Both the position numbers and the translations under genes were made by a program. A DNA stretch of 64,000 nucleotides, from positions 12,176,367 to 12,240,366 of the forward strand of contig CM040446.1 of assembly GCA_022749755.1 (NCBI GenBank). The letters run 5' to 3'. The DNA is from Azadirachta indica. Lineage: Eukaryota; Streptophyta; Magnoliopsida; Sapindales; Meliaceae. The notes below the pieces were generated by a model. The model saw only the letters and a list, made by a program, of their open reading frames with translations, ran no database searches and had not been told where the DNA came from. This document shows positions 29,454 through 43,518 of this stretch, in pieces. Each line of letters opens with the position of its first letter. Position 1 is the first letter of the stretch.

Positions 29454-32400
29454 TCAAGGTAAGTTAGATGTAGCAAGACCCATAGATTCTGCAACCTCTC
29501 TGGCAGAGAAATTATCTGCTTGTTCCTGCAAGTTGCAAAAGACACAGAGTTGGTATAACATAAAATTATGCATTACCCAAACATCTTCAATCTATATTCA
29601 ACCTAGTATCTTTCCTTAAATAAATTCATTGCTTTCCCATTCAGTGCTGAACACTAAACTATGAACCAACTCCTATAAAAGTCAAGCAGATAGCTAGACA
29701 GGCATACCTGAAGGCGATGCAACAAATACATCAAGAAGAGATGTACAAATACCTGTAAAAACAATTTTTGTAAGAAGCATCATACAAATTATAATTTAAA
29801 TTTTTAAATACAAGGTGAACCATTCTTACAAGATAGAAAAGCAGGATAACTCGTGCTGTTGGATACCGCCAAAGAAATCTTGTGGCCCTGACAGCCCCTG
29901 AATCCAGTAGTTTTGCTGCCTTCTGCAACTGCATAAGCAGGTTCAAACATGAAGTTAAAAGAAAAATGATAGGGCCAGTAAGATCCGAGATATGGTGGCA
30001 AGGCTACCTGTATGCTTGCCCCAGCCATGTGACGGTGATGCAAGGGGAGAGGCCTGCAATTATTACTTTATAAGAAAATTTTCCAAGAAGAAAATAAATA
30101 TGATATAAAAATTGAGAGAAATACCCAGTATACAAGTGCAGAAACTAATCTACAAACAAGAACGTAGGTCAAATGAGGATCTAGGGATGGGTGACTTTCA
30201 AATACTGATGGGAATTCCATAAAACTTAGAAGAATAAGATGCAAATGTATAAACAGACCATGCGAGGTAGCTACACTACAGGAGAAAGGTCAAGAGAGGA
30301 AAAGCCAGTTTTATTTATTTCATCATATGCTTCAGAGTCCATAATAGCCAAAGGATAGACGAAGGTTAGGACCAGAGGAATGAGAAGAAAATGTCACAGC
30401 CAGATGTAGAATCAGGTCATACGATTAAACATATTTACTGTTCCTTCTCTAATTGATTGGGACTATTATCAGAACATAAATAGTATACAAGCAACAGCAA
30501 TTGTTGTCCATTGAGTAACACCAAATCATACTTCTACATTGCTTCCAACCCATAGTTCAAAAGGTCACTGACGACAACTACAATTATTTAATAAAATAAG
30601 AATTAACATACTCAAGAGTCTTCATTTCAGTGTCTTCTTCCCAAGATGACCATGACCGACGAGTAACTCTACTTCTCTCTGCCTCTACCTAACAGGATCA
30701 CAGTGACATAACATGAAAAAAAAAAAAAAAAGATGCTCAGGATCATAAACAGAATTAGATGATTACTTCTAATGAAGTGGAATAGAACATTCAATGAAAG
30801 ACCTGTACTTCTTGAAGACGCTTCATTTCCTTCTCCAACTGAAACTCTGCGGCAGCCTTTTCACTAGCCATGGTTTCTAGCTGTGTTTGCTTGTAATACT
30901 GCATCATAGAAGAGAATTATAGCTACAGAAAGTTTAAATATAATGGTATTTCAAGTGAATTAAGAGATTTTGAGTTTATATTACCAACAGATCAGTTAGT
31001 TCACGGTAGCGTTTCTCTAGTTCCATATGCTCCTGTTGAAAGGCAGCTATAATCAATAAGGTGATTATGCTTCAGTAAAATGTACAATCAAGTGAATAAG
31101 AGATTAAGCTTCAATTCATAATCAAATAAACAAAAGTGTTCTTGTATATATATGATATAAAATTATAAATAATTTCTATATAGTTCCATTACCCACTTTC
31201 AGACAGCAAGATGTCTCTTTTCTATCATCCAATCATACAATATTGTCTTGAGGGTATAAAAATAGTTCTGTTTCTATCTACTGATGATCATGCAACTTCT
31301 GTTTTCAGCAAATCCAGAACATTTCTTTTGGCTAAGCAACAGATTTGTTTGGAAAAAGGAAAGGCCGAGAGTCAATTCTAACTGCCTTGCATATCCCAAA
31401 GAATTGGGGTTCTTAGCACAAGCAGATGATTGCAATAAATATTTCAAGAATTGGAACCTATTGTGAATCTGCAGCCGTTGATGCTCCTAATCCAAAAATT
31501 AATATGCTTGACAAGGAAAAGTACAAAATGAAAAGCAAAGAGATGAATAAAACAGTGAGGTCACCTCACGTGAATAATGCTCAGCATCCCTCTTCATAGC
31601 AGCCATTTCGACTCTCATTTTTTGCACTTCCACCTGCAATTACAAAAAACAAACCGATAAATTAGCTAGAAAAAATGCTGCAATGTACAGTTAGATATTT
31701 GTTATTTGTTCAGATCAAGCTCTGCCATCAAATTCCATATAAATATTAGCATATAATCTCAGGACTTATTTAAGTACTACTCAATTATTAAGAGTAGTGA
31801 CAACTCAATAAGGAAAAACATGCAACTAGCACTTGCCTCCAATGAAGAAAGCTTGCTTTCAGCATCTCTTTGGCCCTGGCGTGCACGTTCTACTTCTTCC
31901 TGCCATGCCTGGATCTAAATATTTAAAACTTTAGGGATTATATGAACAGGATGAAGGATGAAAGCACATTTAATTAATGTGTTACTGGCACTGTACAACA
32001 GACTTATCTGCACTTTTTGACTGTAGCACTTTTTGGTTAGGTTCTAAAAGACCTATGATAGTAAATAGCATGTTGAAGAGAGAGAAGTTCAAATATGGAA
32101 TATTCTGATTCCTATTAAAATTGTACAAAGAAAAACTTCTAGAGATTTACCAGGTACAAGGATTTTTCCATTTCTTTTAGATCTAGGTGTCCACACATCC
32201 CAACCACCAGCCCACAAAAGAAACTCCCATGTGAGAACAAACCAATTAGACTATCCCCTGAGGACAGAACAAACTATTGGTAATTAGGCACAATTTTTAA
32301 GGAGTATCACAAACAAATACCTCAAAACAACTCAAACATTAGATGTACACCCTTACAATGTTTACCTGAATCATTTGATTTGCTTCGTCAGGGGATTTCT

Positions 32401-35400
32401 TTTGTCCACGCCTAACACGAGCCTCCATATCTTGGAGCTCTTGTTGTAAAGTTGCACATTCAACCTAATCACAGACAGTGCTAATTATTCAGGAAGCTTC
32501 AAACTGGAATTTTATCCCTTGGGTAGAAAATAATCTTTCACACAAAAAGATTATTAACCATGAGTCTAAATACCTCAAGCATAGCCACCTTCTGCTCAAG
32601 CTCCCCCGCCTTTGCTGTCCTCTCATCCGCAATTCTCTGGATGTGTTACCAATATTCAGTGAAATTATAGATAACAAAGTCAGACAATAAGTTAAGATTT
32701 CTGTTCTGCCAGAGAAAGGTTAAGTTGTAACATCATTTTCTATGTTATCATGGTATTCTGGCAATCCAAAGTCCAAATAATTTCCATAATCATGTGATGA
32801 ATAAATTTAACGAAACAGAGCAAAACTAAGAATCAATAGTTGATCTATAATGTAATCCTGAGACTCGAGATTGTAATGTCAACAGTAAGGAAACACTTCA
32901 ACTGGCTTAGTGCAAGTTGGGGGATATGCGGTCAATTTTAAATAACTAACAATTAAGAAACTCATCAGGAGAAGTCATTTCAGCCTACAACTGAACAGTG
33001 ATGTTTTTCAGATAAAGAAATTCATAGGTACTAGTATTTAGCTGAATTGAACATTAATTTATAACTTAGGGTGCATCAATTCAACAATCCACAGAATCTT
33101 TACTGCATTTTGCATGCTGATAACTAAGCTAGCTCCAGACAGAATATTATAGATATTTAAGAGTACAATAGTGAGAAAAATGAGCATCTACAGCTAATGA
33201 AAATTTATTCAAATAATTAAGGAATTATGCAAAATCGGATCTGAAATGCTTAATAAAAGTTCGTCAAAAACAGACTAGTGTGCTTTAACTTTACACGTCA
33301 CATATAATAACTTGAACCCATTAATATCTATGGATAAAAAGCTTAAGCTAACAACCATAAAGACTGTAAACTATTCAACAAACATAGACATCAAATGCAT
33401 ATTCACTACTAAAATACTCACATTTTGATCAAACTAAGCATGTTTTTGCAAGAGAATCTCGCACCATGACAAAAGGGAGGAATTGAAAAATGACATGTCT
33501 TCACATTACCTGGATCCTAGCAAGGGCCGTTGATGACTCAATAGCTCTATGCTCCAATTCCACTTCCCTTTCCATAGCAGCCTGTTTAGTGTATAGAAAT
33601 TGTTACACAGTGGATAAACAACTAGAAAGACATACTTAAACTAATTGTCTAAGGTATGAACCATCTTGGTAGCATTATGTGCTGCACGCTCTTCTTCTGC
33701 TCTCCTTTCTGCAGAAGCCAGCTCCTCCCGTAAAGCCTAATAAAGAAGTACATCCTTACTCATATAAATCTCACATCAGAATTAACATGTTCAAGGAATT
33801 GTCAATGTTAAATATAACTGATGCAATAAGCAAGGATAAAACAACTATTACCTGCATCATCCTTGTCTCTGTTAACTCTCTATTTCTCATAATGGACTCC
33901 ATGTTCATCTGATGAAAACGCAAAAAAGTTTATAAAATGTGAAAACTAATTAGGAAATAAACAAATTTAATTACAGATATAGTAACTCATCAATAGTTCA
34001 TATAAATCTAAAAGAGATTAAAAAAAAAATTACTTGTGCTGGATATGCAGTACATAGTTAATATACATTCTAAAATTTCAGATTCACAGTATCAAACTGA
34101 GACTTCGATGTAGACAGGCACTTTAAGTCAAATTTAGCCTCCAAAAGGAAAAGGGCAACTAGGGTAGGACTAAAGTGGGAAGTGTGACCAACCTGCAGTG
34201 AAGCCAGATTTCCTTCAGATAAAGCAGCCTGCTTCTTAAGTGCATCTATAGAACTGATGAGCGTCTCAATTTCAGAGTTTTTGGCTGCCAAAGCCTCTGC
34301 CATGTTAGACTCCACTTTTGTTGCCTCACTTTTAGATAAAGATAATTCTTGTTGTAGCTGCTTTATGTGAGCCTCATATGATCTAGTCAGCTCTCTCTGT
34401 GAAGGTGGCATTTTCATGATTAAAACAGCAGTTCCACAAGAAATTAGTAGCGTGCAGATAAGTGTAACTTGAATGTTCACAATCAACAAAAAGAAAGTAG
34501 GCAAGATATTTTACCTCTGCAACAAGAAGTTCCTCCAGTTGAGCATTTTCAGATTTGTACTCTTGTAGGCGAGATGAAAGGCCAGCACAAACCTGGACAA
34601 TGATAAGATATATTAACAAAACATCCAAAATGAAATTGTCTGACCAACAGAAACCGGGATGGCTCTACACTACAGTGTATGCGTCATGCATGGGATAGGC
34701 CTGTCACATGAGTTTACACTTTTAATAATAGTAAGTGCAGTGAACAAATTCCTTCAAACAATCTGATTGCAACAAGTTAAATCCAAATTGGTTGAGTATC
34801 TTGTGCATGAGTGAATAGTAAGAGCAGAGTATTTTACACAAAGGAAAATAAAGAAAAAAATGAAGAGTCAACCAAGAAGAAAGGAAAAAAAAAAAAAGAA
34901 AAGAAAAAAAAAAAAGTCAAATTATTTTATAATTTGCAGCAATATAAAGCTAAAAATTAAATGGATCCCAACCTACTAACAGAGAAAAATTTTAAAGCAA
35001 TTGCTATCCCAGCATGTATTTTATCTCAAAATTCTTAAATTCTTAAATTCTTAAAACTAAAGCAGTTCACATAGGTCACTACACACTTATGCAAGCTGCT
35101 GTACAATCACCAACTCCGACCGGTCAGACAGCAAGGCTTCAGTCCTCAAAGCAGTCCAGATAGATGATCATTCTTTACTATATGGCCATTCACGATATTA
35201 TTCTATTCCTTGTAACAATGTCAAAGAATTCTGAGAGCTTACCCGAGCCAACCTCGCTTCTTCTTTTGACTGACCGGTGGAAATTGCCGTTTTCAGCAAC
35301 CCTTGAGCCTCGTCTAGCTGATCCTGTTCTTTTGTAGGTGGATCATCATCTTTGTGCTCCTGTTGCTTCTTTTGAATGACAGGAGTTTCAACCTTAACAT

Positions 35401-37651
35401 CAGCTTCCTTCAATAGACTTTCACTGTTCACGGGAGGATCAACTTGAGTTTGAGATCTCTCGTTATCAATCTTCAATGATACATCAGCATCTTCTGATTT
35501 GATAATTTGACCAGCATCATCTGAATGATCTTCACGGACAATTTCTATTTCTTTGGAAGGCACTGGCCGAGGTGAATGCTCAACATGAACATCAGAAGCA
35601 TTCTCATTTAGAAGCTCACCATTTGAAGTATAGGTAGTAGAGGTAGGAGTGTCCATATCAGTAACAGTTCCAGGGACTTCTACATGATCAGCATCATGTT
35701 TAGCAACATCCTTTGCTAGAGGCTCAGTGGCAGGAATACTGGGGGCATCTTTCTCATTATTCTGCAGCTGCTCAGTGCTTCTCTGAGCCTTACCAGAAGG
35801 AGTTGTCTCACTTTCAACTGCAAGAACAGCCGCCCTATCTTTATCAGATGTCACATCTAATTGTAATGCTTGTGTATTAGCTTGCTCCCCAGCAGTATCA
35901 TTTATTTTAAGAGATTCATCTGCGGAGAGTTTCTTTTGAGCCTGCAACAGCACACAATTCCAGGTTCTGGATATGAATATACTTAAGAGTAAACTGGTGC
36001 TACAAAAATGAAGGCTACCTTTTTCCTTGACCTTGTCTTCCTGGCTTGAGATCCTTGCCCATTGGAAGCTTAACAATTACAAAGGAAAAAGGGGATATTA
36101 AGCAATAGTTATATTTTGTCCAGAAATTCAAGCCCAGTCATGGTCATGTGAGACAGCAATAATTACTTCCACACTGATGATATAATACGCTAATAAGAAA
36201 GAAAGTCAGTAAACGCTCAGTGTTTTTCTTAGACTGCAAATTCAAACACAGAATTGCACTTGTTCATTTAGTCATTCAATAAATTCTTATTAGCTCAATA
36301 CCTATTCCTTCCAAATGTAAAAATAATATTTCTCACCTCTAACAAAAGGAGATTGCAAGAAAAAAGAGTTTACCTCAAAGATTCACATTTTTAATCAATT
36401 TAAAATTGTTTCAAGTAGCAACACTAAATTTAACTAAAAAGATGTGAAATGGCCATATACAACTTCCCTAAAACTAGTCTCATAGAATCTATGGATACTC
36501 ATACAAAAAGTAAACAGTGAACATAAAATTCAAATCACATCCAAACAACACTTATCTCCATCACCACTAATGCTATAGTTTTTGAAACTCTGAAGAATCA
36601 GTTTGTCACCTATGCAAACAACCTCATCGAGATCTGCATTACAATTGCTATAAGGCAGACTCTCAAACAACCCTGCTCCACTTTAGTAATCCAAGTAAAA
36701 CTCACACTAAATTGATGCAGCCATGAATACAATCAGAGTAAGGTTCAGGAACCAGATACCCAATCATACTTCCTCATCTAGATGTAAAAGAAGTCTAAGA
36801 AGTATAATATCTTTACCTGGTGCTTGAGAATCAGATTGCTCATCTGCCAATTCACTGACAACCAGCTTTGCCCTTCGATCTACGACTTCAAACAAATCTG
36901 ATCGAAGAAAGTAATAAAGTTTAAAAACCTTAAGCTAAAGGTTCGCAAAAGAAAAATAAATGAATCTTGATATAGTTTTCTATACAGAAAAGAAAGAAAA
37001 TAAACAAACAAGAAGACTTAAATCAAGAATGGAGAAAGAAAAAAGTACTAACTGAACAGTGTGTTTAGGCGTGATATTTGTAGAGTGAATCAATAAGTAA
37101 AGGACAGATAAAGTTTTGCTAATCTACAATACAAAACTCAAATTTTGGGATACCTCTAGATTATGAATTAAATGGGCAGGCTTTGCCATTGGCAATAGTA
37201 TCTAATTGTAATCAACAAGCTTAATTAGCACATTTCTTATACAACGTTAAGAGCGATGAGTAGCATAAATTATGTCAGAGTTCAGAATTTATTGTATCTC
37301 ACAACGAAACCGACCTACTCAATATCATAGAAATCTCAATGGTCACAGGATCAGCAGCTGCAGCAAATTTATACTTTTCTTTTTTTTCTTTTTGCATTTT
37401 CTGTAATTCAGCCACTGACCTTGAATTTGATAGTAGCTAAACACATTCCAACGTTGTTATCTAAATAAAACTATAATTAAGTTGAAATATCACCTTTAAA
37501 TAACAATGTAATCATAATTAATCGTTCAGACAACGGATAACCAAGTTTTCATAAATAGATCAGACTTCAAGATACCTGGAAACAAAATAATAAAACGAAT
37601 GCAAGTTGAATGAAATTGCAAACCTTCAGCGGCTCTGAGCCACGAAGCCAT
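29454..37651 (-). CDS. Golgin candidate 1 (golgin-84-like Golgi tether), 20 exons
   Basis: A coiled-coil protein tethering vesicles at the Golgi, anchored by a C-terminal membrane segment. Exons in gene order: 37624-37651, 36817-36897, 36019-36068, 35243-35941, 34515-34592, 34193-34396, 33852-33908, 33662-33736, 33510-33581, 32574-32636, 32366-32464, 31837-31914, 31565-31633, 30985-31032, 30803-30898, 30612-30688, 30008-30053, 29830-29922, 29708-29752, 29454-29525. These sum to 709 residues, in line with the ~707 of Arabidopsis GC1. The order is: N-terminal MASWLRAAEGLFEVVDRRAK, a Lys/Arg-rich patch, an acidic low-complexity stretch (about 54-286), long heptad coiled coil (about 287-640), then a membrane segment after 'RFLWRYPTAR' (about 660-686) with a short luminal tail. 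The intron after exon 12 uses a GC donor (GAG|GCAAGT); the others are GT-AG. All phases agree. Confidence 0.95.
31831..31836 (-). other. GC-AG intron donor in the golgin gene
   Basis: The exon 12/intron boundary on the gene strand reads TTGGAG|GCAAGTGC, a perfect GC-donor consensus (AG|GCAAGT). No in-phase GT donor lies nearby, and joining here to the acceptor at 31634 gives the conserved Leu-Glu-Val-Glu-Val-Gln-Lys reading. Confidence 0.8.
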
Positions 37652-39418
37652 TGATTCAGAATCTGGAAGAATTCGTGCCCTAGAAGATGAGATCACGGGA
37701 GCGCCATGCACCGGTAGGCGAGATTATCGGAAGGTGTCGGTAAAATGATAGTAGCTGAAATAAGATTGATTTTGATTTTAACGCATAGATCGAAAGCTAG
37801 TCGGTTGTTTTAAGAAGAAATTGGATTGATTCGGTACGTCAAATATGCCAATGAAGACAGAAAGTTAGTTAAAGGAGGGGTGTCTTACAACTTGAATCGA
37901 CGAAATTTAGTGCACTTCTGATGCTGTCGAGAGTACAATAGAAAGATACTTCTTTAATCTAGACCGTCTCTTTGATCATCAAGCCTCTCCCTAATTTCAT
38001 TTTTAAATTTCTCATCTGTACAGTTCCATTAACTTGGTATTAATTGTGTTACGCAAACGAGAAAACTATTGAAATGGGATTGAAAAATAAGATTACATTG
38101 GTAACATTTGAATCATGTTGTGAAATTTTTTTGTTTTGTATTTTCAAGTCAAACAAAGGTACCAAAAACACGTAGTATGCACCCATCTAAGGGAAGTCGT
38201 TAACAGTAAACTAAATGCACCCCTCTTTATTCTAAAGACACTCACGTTTGTCAAATCATGAATTGTAAGTTCAAAAGATGAGGTGCATTTAGTACTGCTT
38301 GCTTGCTATCCCAAAGTCCAAATTGGACATCTGCAATAAAGACATGCCAAAGAGCCGATGAGTGTTCTGTTTCTTTGAGTACCCACCCTCCATCCTCATT
38401 ACACCTTGCAATCTCCAAAAGACTTTCAAACTCGGATCCAGCTTGAAATAGACCGCTAGGAAACAGTTCTTGAGAAGTTACGAACACTGATTAATTTTGA
38501 TTTAATTATGTCGAATATATGGAAATTAAAAATTATTTTTTCACCATACTTCCACATAAATAATAACAATAATAAATATTTTTTTATAGTATATGAATTG
38601 CCATTTTGTTTAAAAATTGTTATTGATGAAGATTTTATTAGAAAACACACAAGATTTAAAACAAAAAAATTTATATTTATATATATATATATATATATTC
38701 ATGTGTCTCTAGTATTTTTTGTTGTGATGACCATATATCTTCTACTCATAATAATATTATTGGTTATGGTTATAAGAAGCTTTCACTCCTCGCATACAAG
38801 CAGTAGCCATTGTTAATTCTCCTTCAAAATTAATAATGGGAATATATTGATTCCTACATTTTTATTTTTATTGCCAAAAAAATATATTGATCAATTGAGA
38901 TATTTCCTTGAAAATATAGCTTTAACTCTCCCTTCTTTAAATATGTTTGATTAAATTGTTTTAAACGCATGATTCTTTTAATGTTTTGTATCCAACATCG
39001 ACATTTTTTTTTTTTCTTTAATTTTAAATGAGATGAATTACAATGATCAAAATACATAATTTGTAAATAGACTAAACATACAGTCCACTTGCAATTGGAA
39101 GGTCGGTTTTAATTAAACCTAACATGTTTATCTTTTTCTGGAAAAAGAAAAGGAGAGATAAAGAAAATATTACTGAATTAAAAAGATAATATGCTGAGTG
39201 ACAGATGAGAGGAGAGGAGGATATATGATCGATCGGTGGGTATATATAATAATTGAGGCTAAATTTAGGTTTGAATTTAAAGTTTAGACATGCAACCTTA
39301 TCTTTACCTAACAAATTAAAAGCAACTATATATATATATATATATATATATATTGGTGATCTCCAAAGGACTACAACTTTTGTAGCTAGGTCATCCACAC
39401 CCACATTTTTTGAGCAGA

Positions 39419-39517
<99 letters not shown>

Positions 39518-39540
39518 GAACAACAACAACAACAACAACA
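39419..39540. repeat. Long (TAA)n microsatellite followed by (CAA)n
   Basis: About 32 uninterrupted TAA/AAT units (39419-39516) run directly into about 8 CAA units. The apparent poly-Ile and poly-Leu frames here come from the repeat only. Such length usually means high allele variability. Confidence 0.95.
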
Positions 39541-40858
39541 TTAATAACCTATACACAGACAAATGACAAGTCAATACACAACCAGCTAATGACACCAAAA
39601 CCCTAACCATTTTCTTATCCAATCGTAAAAGTTTAAAGTTAATTATCCAAAATAAAAACAACAATTGTGTCAAGATTTGAGCTAAAGAAGAAGCTGTAGC
39701 CTTTATTTTCCGTTCTCCAAGTTTTGTTCTTTCTAATTTTTATTACTTTAAAGTAAGATATAACTTAACCCCACAAACATAAACTATGAGAATTCATGCA
39801 CTTTTTAATTAACTTTTGTATATATACATATTAATTTAAAAAAGCAAAACCCAAATACAAATTCGTGTCAGTCAGTTGAATCTTGATGTGGAGATACGGA
39901 GAGTCTTATCAATTTCCACTATTTAATTAACTTTTATTAAAGGGTACATAATTTTAATTAACGGGAATGTGGTATTTGTTCATTGCAATTAAGGCATGCA
40001 TGGAGAGATTATATGTATATATGTGTCAAAATCAATTGGAGTCATTTGCCGAGGCACGTGTTTTGGAGTCGCTTGAATAATATATACTTCATTTCATACA
40101 TGAAATATGAAAGGAAAATGAAAATAATTAATCAAAGGTCACAACCCCAAAATATCATTAATCATTAAATGCTTTAGGGTTATATATATATAAACTATTG
40201 TAGATGGAAGATAAGCATGATGCAAGTTTCTCTGTATATTTCTTTTGAGAGGGAGAGGAAGAAAGAGTAAGGTTTTTAGAGCTTGAGAGAGACTCCTTCA
40301 ATAATAGGGCACATACCATCGCAATCTTTCACCTACTCTTTATTAGGGTCGTTTTCTTTGCTAGCTTTACTTTTCTTCTCTATCTCTATTAACTCTTCAT
40401 TTTGCCTTTTCAAGATCTGAGACCGACAGTATGTATAATCTAATGATTTTATATAAATCTAATCTAACGTTACACAAAATTAATTAATATTAGCAAAAAA
40501 AAAAAAACCTAGAACCTAGCAACCATTACCATATTATATAATATATATAATTATTTCTAACTTATTATCAGATATGTGGCAGTCGTATACTTCCAAAACT
40601 AAGCTAGGAATTAAAATATAACAATCAATATACGCGTAGTTTGCATTCTACAAGGATCGAGAATATGATAAGCTATCCATATAATTTCACAAGAGAAGAG
40701 ATATATACACACACACACACATGCACACATTACTACTCAAATATGATCTCTATTACAAATACATAAAAAGTACGTATATATAGGAATGGAATGGAATAGT
40801 AGGCATCATTAAATATATCATACATTGGCCTTAAATGCACGTGCATGCCAAGTTAGTT

Positions 40859-40882
40859 ATATATATATATATATATATATAT
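40859..40882. repeat. (TA)n microsatellite
   Basis: About 12 TA units in the interval upstream of the DUF761 gene. Similar TA runs occur at 5581-5601, 39327-39353 and 48370-48396. Confidence 0.9.
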
Positions 40883-42724
40883 CATGCATGCATTTACCAT
40901 ATGTCTATACAGTAAACTTTTCATGCTCTGTATACATAGACAAATGTATTTTCAACAAGATGGTGTAAATTAGTTGAATTAATATTTGACTTTTACTTCA
41001 ATACATATTTAAGCCAGCATATATACAATGGTAACGTACATTAAAGCTAGCTTACGTTGAGATAATATATATATATATTAGGTTGCCAAACATGTATATG
41101 TATTGTACAGAATGCAATCGAATACTCGTATTGAGCTAGGTCAAATTAGACAGCTTGATCCCGACTGTCATTTTCACAATTATATATGTACTCAGAAGGT
41201 TGAGCTTTAATTTCCATCCACTTTTTTATTTATTCTTGTTAATTCTTGCAGAGTTGCAGTGCTTCTTGCAGAATGTACTTACGGCGAAGAATGTCTTAAT
41301 TTTTTTTCATCAAACGATGACGTAGCATTAAAGTTAAAGATGAAATTATGCGAATATTTTGATAATAAAAAAAGAGAATAGTAGAGCTTAACCCATTTGA
41401 ACCAATTAATTCCAAATTACGGACCTTCAAAACCTGAAGAAACATCTTGTCAGAAAGGTAGCGCCGCCTCTAAATTAAAGGAGATCATCTCTTGTGAAAT
41501 CATCTTTACAAATACCATTAAACACTTATTATAACTACGAGTTTAATATATGGTTAATGAATCCTATATATGTGATATATAATACTAAAAAAAAAAAAAA
41601 ACGTTTTAATTAAAAATATCTAAAACATTAGCATTGAACTAACCCATAGTCAATAATAAGACTTTTAGCAAATCTGACAATTCGGAGTCATAAAAAGATT
41701 GAGCCAGGAAGGCAAGGAAAGAAAGACTAAATATTATATTATGTAATTTGTAAGAATTAAATATATCGTATTATTTAATTTTTTATTTTAATCGATGAAT
41801 ATCACATTATATTAATTAAATATCTAATTAATATTTTAAAATGTCAATTTATCAAATTTAATAATATAGGAATTCAGTTCAATTTCATTGATGAGTACTG
41901 CGTGGCATTAAAAGGAGAACACAAACAGAAAGTGAGAAAATTATCACAATTTTGAGTTTGTTGAAGGTGAAGGTGACCCCCCAACTAAATCAATAAATTA
42001 GAAGCAGAACAAACAAAACGTTTGTACCAAGGTGCACTGAAAAGACTGCGCCACACCATAGACAAAATTGCTCTGAAAAAGCTTTTAAAAATTTCCAAAA
42101 TTCCAACTTACCAACTTCATACATTTTTTTATAAAAAAAAAAAAGAATTGAACAAATAGTGTTAATAGTTCACTCCGATAAAAATATTTGTTTTCTCAAA
42201 TATGCTGATAATTATTATTATTATTATAATTTCTAATAACGTGATGAACTCGTTTCCCTTAACGCTCTCTTTTAAAATTAATTCTTCACACACCCAGCAA
42301 ATTAAACGTTCTTTTTCTTTGTTTGTTGTAATAATGAATTTGAGTGTCTGTAACTATGCAAGTAGTCGAGGTAGGTACAGCCTTTAAAAAAGGAAGTAAA
42401 TTCACAAAACCTTTTTCTTTTTCTTTTTCTTTTTCCCATTCATCGATCTTTTATTATACATCAATAGTGAAAAAGGAAACAGTTTGGTAAATCAAATGAA
42501 GAACAATACACCTTAACTCAGACCTGTTCGATGAAATCTTTGTCGTGTTAAAGAACTGTCACATGATTATTGTAACTACAGATCAGTGATATATGGCTAT
42601 GAATCATGCTCCTTCACTGTGACAAAAGATGGATCAAAACTCCATTGAAGGTGTAACTGAGAGCTAAGATAATTGAGAAAGAGTAGTTAATTAACAAGCA
42701 TATATGCATATACATTAACTGATT

Positions 42725-43357
42725 TCATCGACCCCATGAGTCGTGGTAAGGCGAGTCGAGGGCAGCCATTGTTTTCTGCTGCGACTTAAGATCTTTGTAG
42801 AACTTTTTGATGAATTCTTCTGCTGCTTTGTCAACCAACTGACTATCTCCTTCATCTTTCAAGGGAAACGGAGAGTCTGTTATTCTCAACTGCCTAACCA
42901 TAGGACTCCGTCCAAAACCGGGTAATGTCGTCAACGGAGATGCCTCGACTGCTTGGTCATTATTATTTAACATCTCAAGAACCTTCTGCACAGTCTGAAC
43001 TGTGGTCACATCATCATACTTATAGGACGACTTGGGGAAATGGTGGTGATGGTGGTGTTTGCGCTTGAGGGCGTAAAAAGGGTAGAAAGCAGGGCTGTTG
43101 CTGCAGCTAAATTCGTATTCTTTGGGTGATACGAAGGAGAGATGAGCATCATTTGAGCGGCAACTGAAGGAAGAGTGGTGGTGAAATATGAGATTACCTA
43201 TAGCCTTTCCAGCAAGCTTGTTACCTCGCTTGAGCATCAAATGGAAATCAACCATGAGTTTACTCTTTGATATGCCTGCCTTTATCATGTAGAACATTAC
43301 GCGTACTATGTTCCATAGCTTCTTAGCTACCACAGGTGGTCTTGGTTCTATTTCCAT
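42725..43357 (-). CDS. DUF761 protein (Avr9/Cf-9 rapidly elicited 146-like), single exon
   Basis: 210 residues and intronless. The N-terminal conserved block runs from 'VAKKLWNIVRVMFYMIKAG' to 'FHLMLKRGNKLAGKAIGNL' (about residues 9-60). A His6 run follows (about 101-106). The C-terminal DUF761 motif is VDKAAEEFIKKFYKDLKSQ (about 175-193). This architecture is that of plant DUF761 proteins such as tomato ACRE146, induced during defence signalling. The biochemical function is unknown. No signal peptide is clear; 'IVRVMFYMI' is short and amphipathic. The start at 43357 gives the usual N-terminus of the family. Upstream lie two GA/CT runs and a TATA-like box. Confidence 0.9.
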   Translation of the reverse strand: MEIEPRPPVVAKKLWNIVRVMFYMIKAGISKSKLMVDFHLMLKRGNKLAGKAIGNLIFHHHSSFSCRSNDAHLSFVSPKEYEFSCSNSPAFYPFYALKRKHHHHHHFPKSSYKYDDVTTVQTVQKVLEMLNNNDQAVEASPLTTLPGFGRSPMVRQLRITDSPFPLKDEGDSQLVDKAAEEFIKKFYKDLKSQQKTMAALDSPYHDSWGR

Positions 43358-43378
43358 GTCTGCTATGAAAGCAAGAGA

Positions 43379-43452
43379 GTGAGAGAGAGAGAGAGAGTTT
43401 CCTTTTGTATTTTATTTTTAATTATTTTAAGAGAGAGAGAGAGAGAGAGAGA
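43379..43452. repeat. GA/CT dinucleotide runs in the 5' region of the DUF761 gene
   Basis: Two GA runs (43379-43397 and 43431-43452) lie 22 and 74 bp upstream of the start codon. They read as CT-rich tracts on the gene strand, a common plant core-promoter or 5' UTR feature and a potential GAGA-factor (BPC) binding site. Confidence 0.7.
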
Positions 43453-43510
43453 TTATTTCAAAGGAAAAGAGTGTGTTGTCTGGTTTGTATGGAAGGAAGG
43501 GGGAGAGAGG

Positions 43511-43518
43511 TATTTAAA
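43511..43518 (-). promoter_or_regulatory. TATA-like box of the DUF761 gene
   Basis: TTTAAATA on the gene strand lies about 155 bp upstream of the start codon and about 60 bp upstream of the nearer CT tract. The position suits a core promoter. This is inferred from the motif only. Confidence 0.4.

Larger units (their letters stand above)
37652..42724. other. Gene-free interval between golgin and the DUF761 gene
   Basis: Contains the golgin promoter near 37652-37800 and then about 5 kb without any recognisable gene. It holds TA microsatellites near 38674-38698, 39327-39353 and 40859-40882, a long TAA/CAA microsatellite at 39419-39540, and a CTTTTT repeat near 42412-42434. The local long open frames are products of these repeats. 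Confidence 0.6.

Noticed and set aside
35243..35941. Reading the large acidic golgin exon as a separate gene
   Set aside because: It joins in phase to conserved golgin exons on both sides and has no proper start or stop of its own.
39253..39673. Overlapping open frames with poly-Ile or poly-Leu tracts
   Set aside because: They are translations of the TAA microsatellite and its reverse complement.
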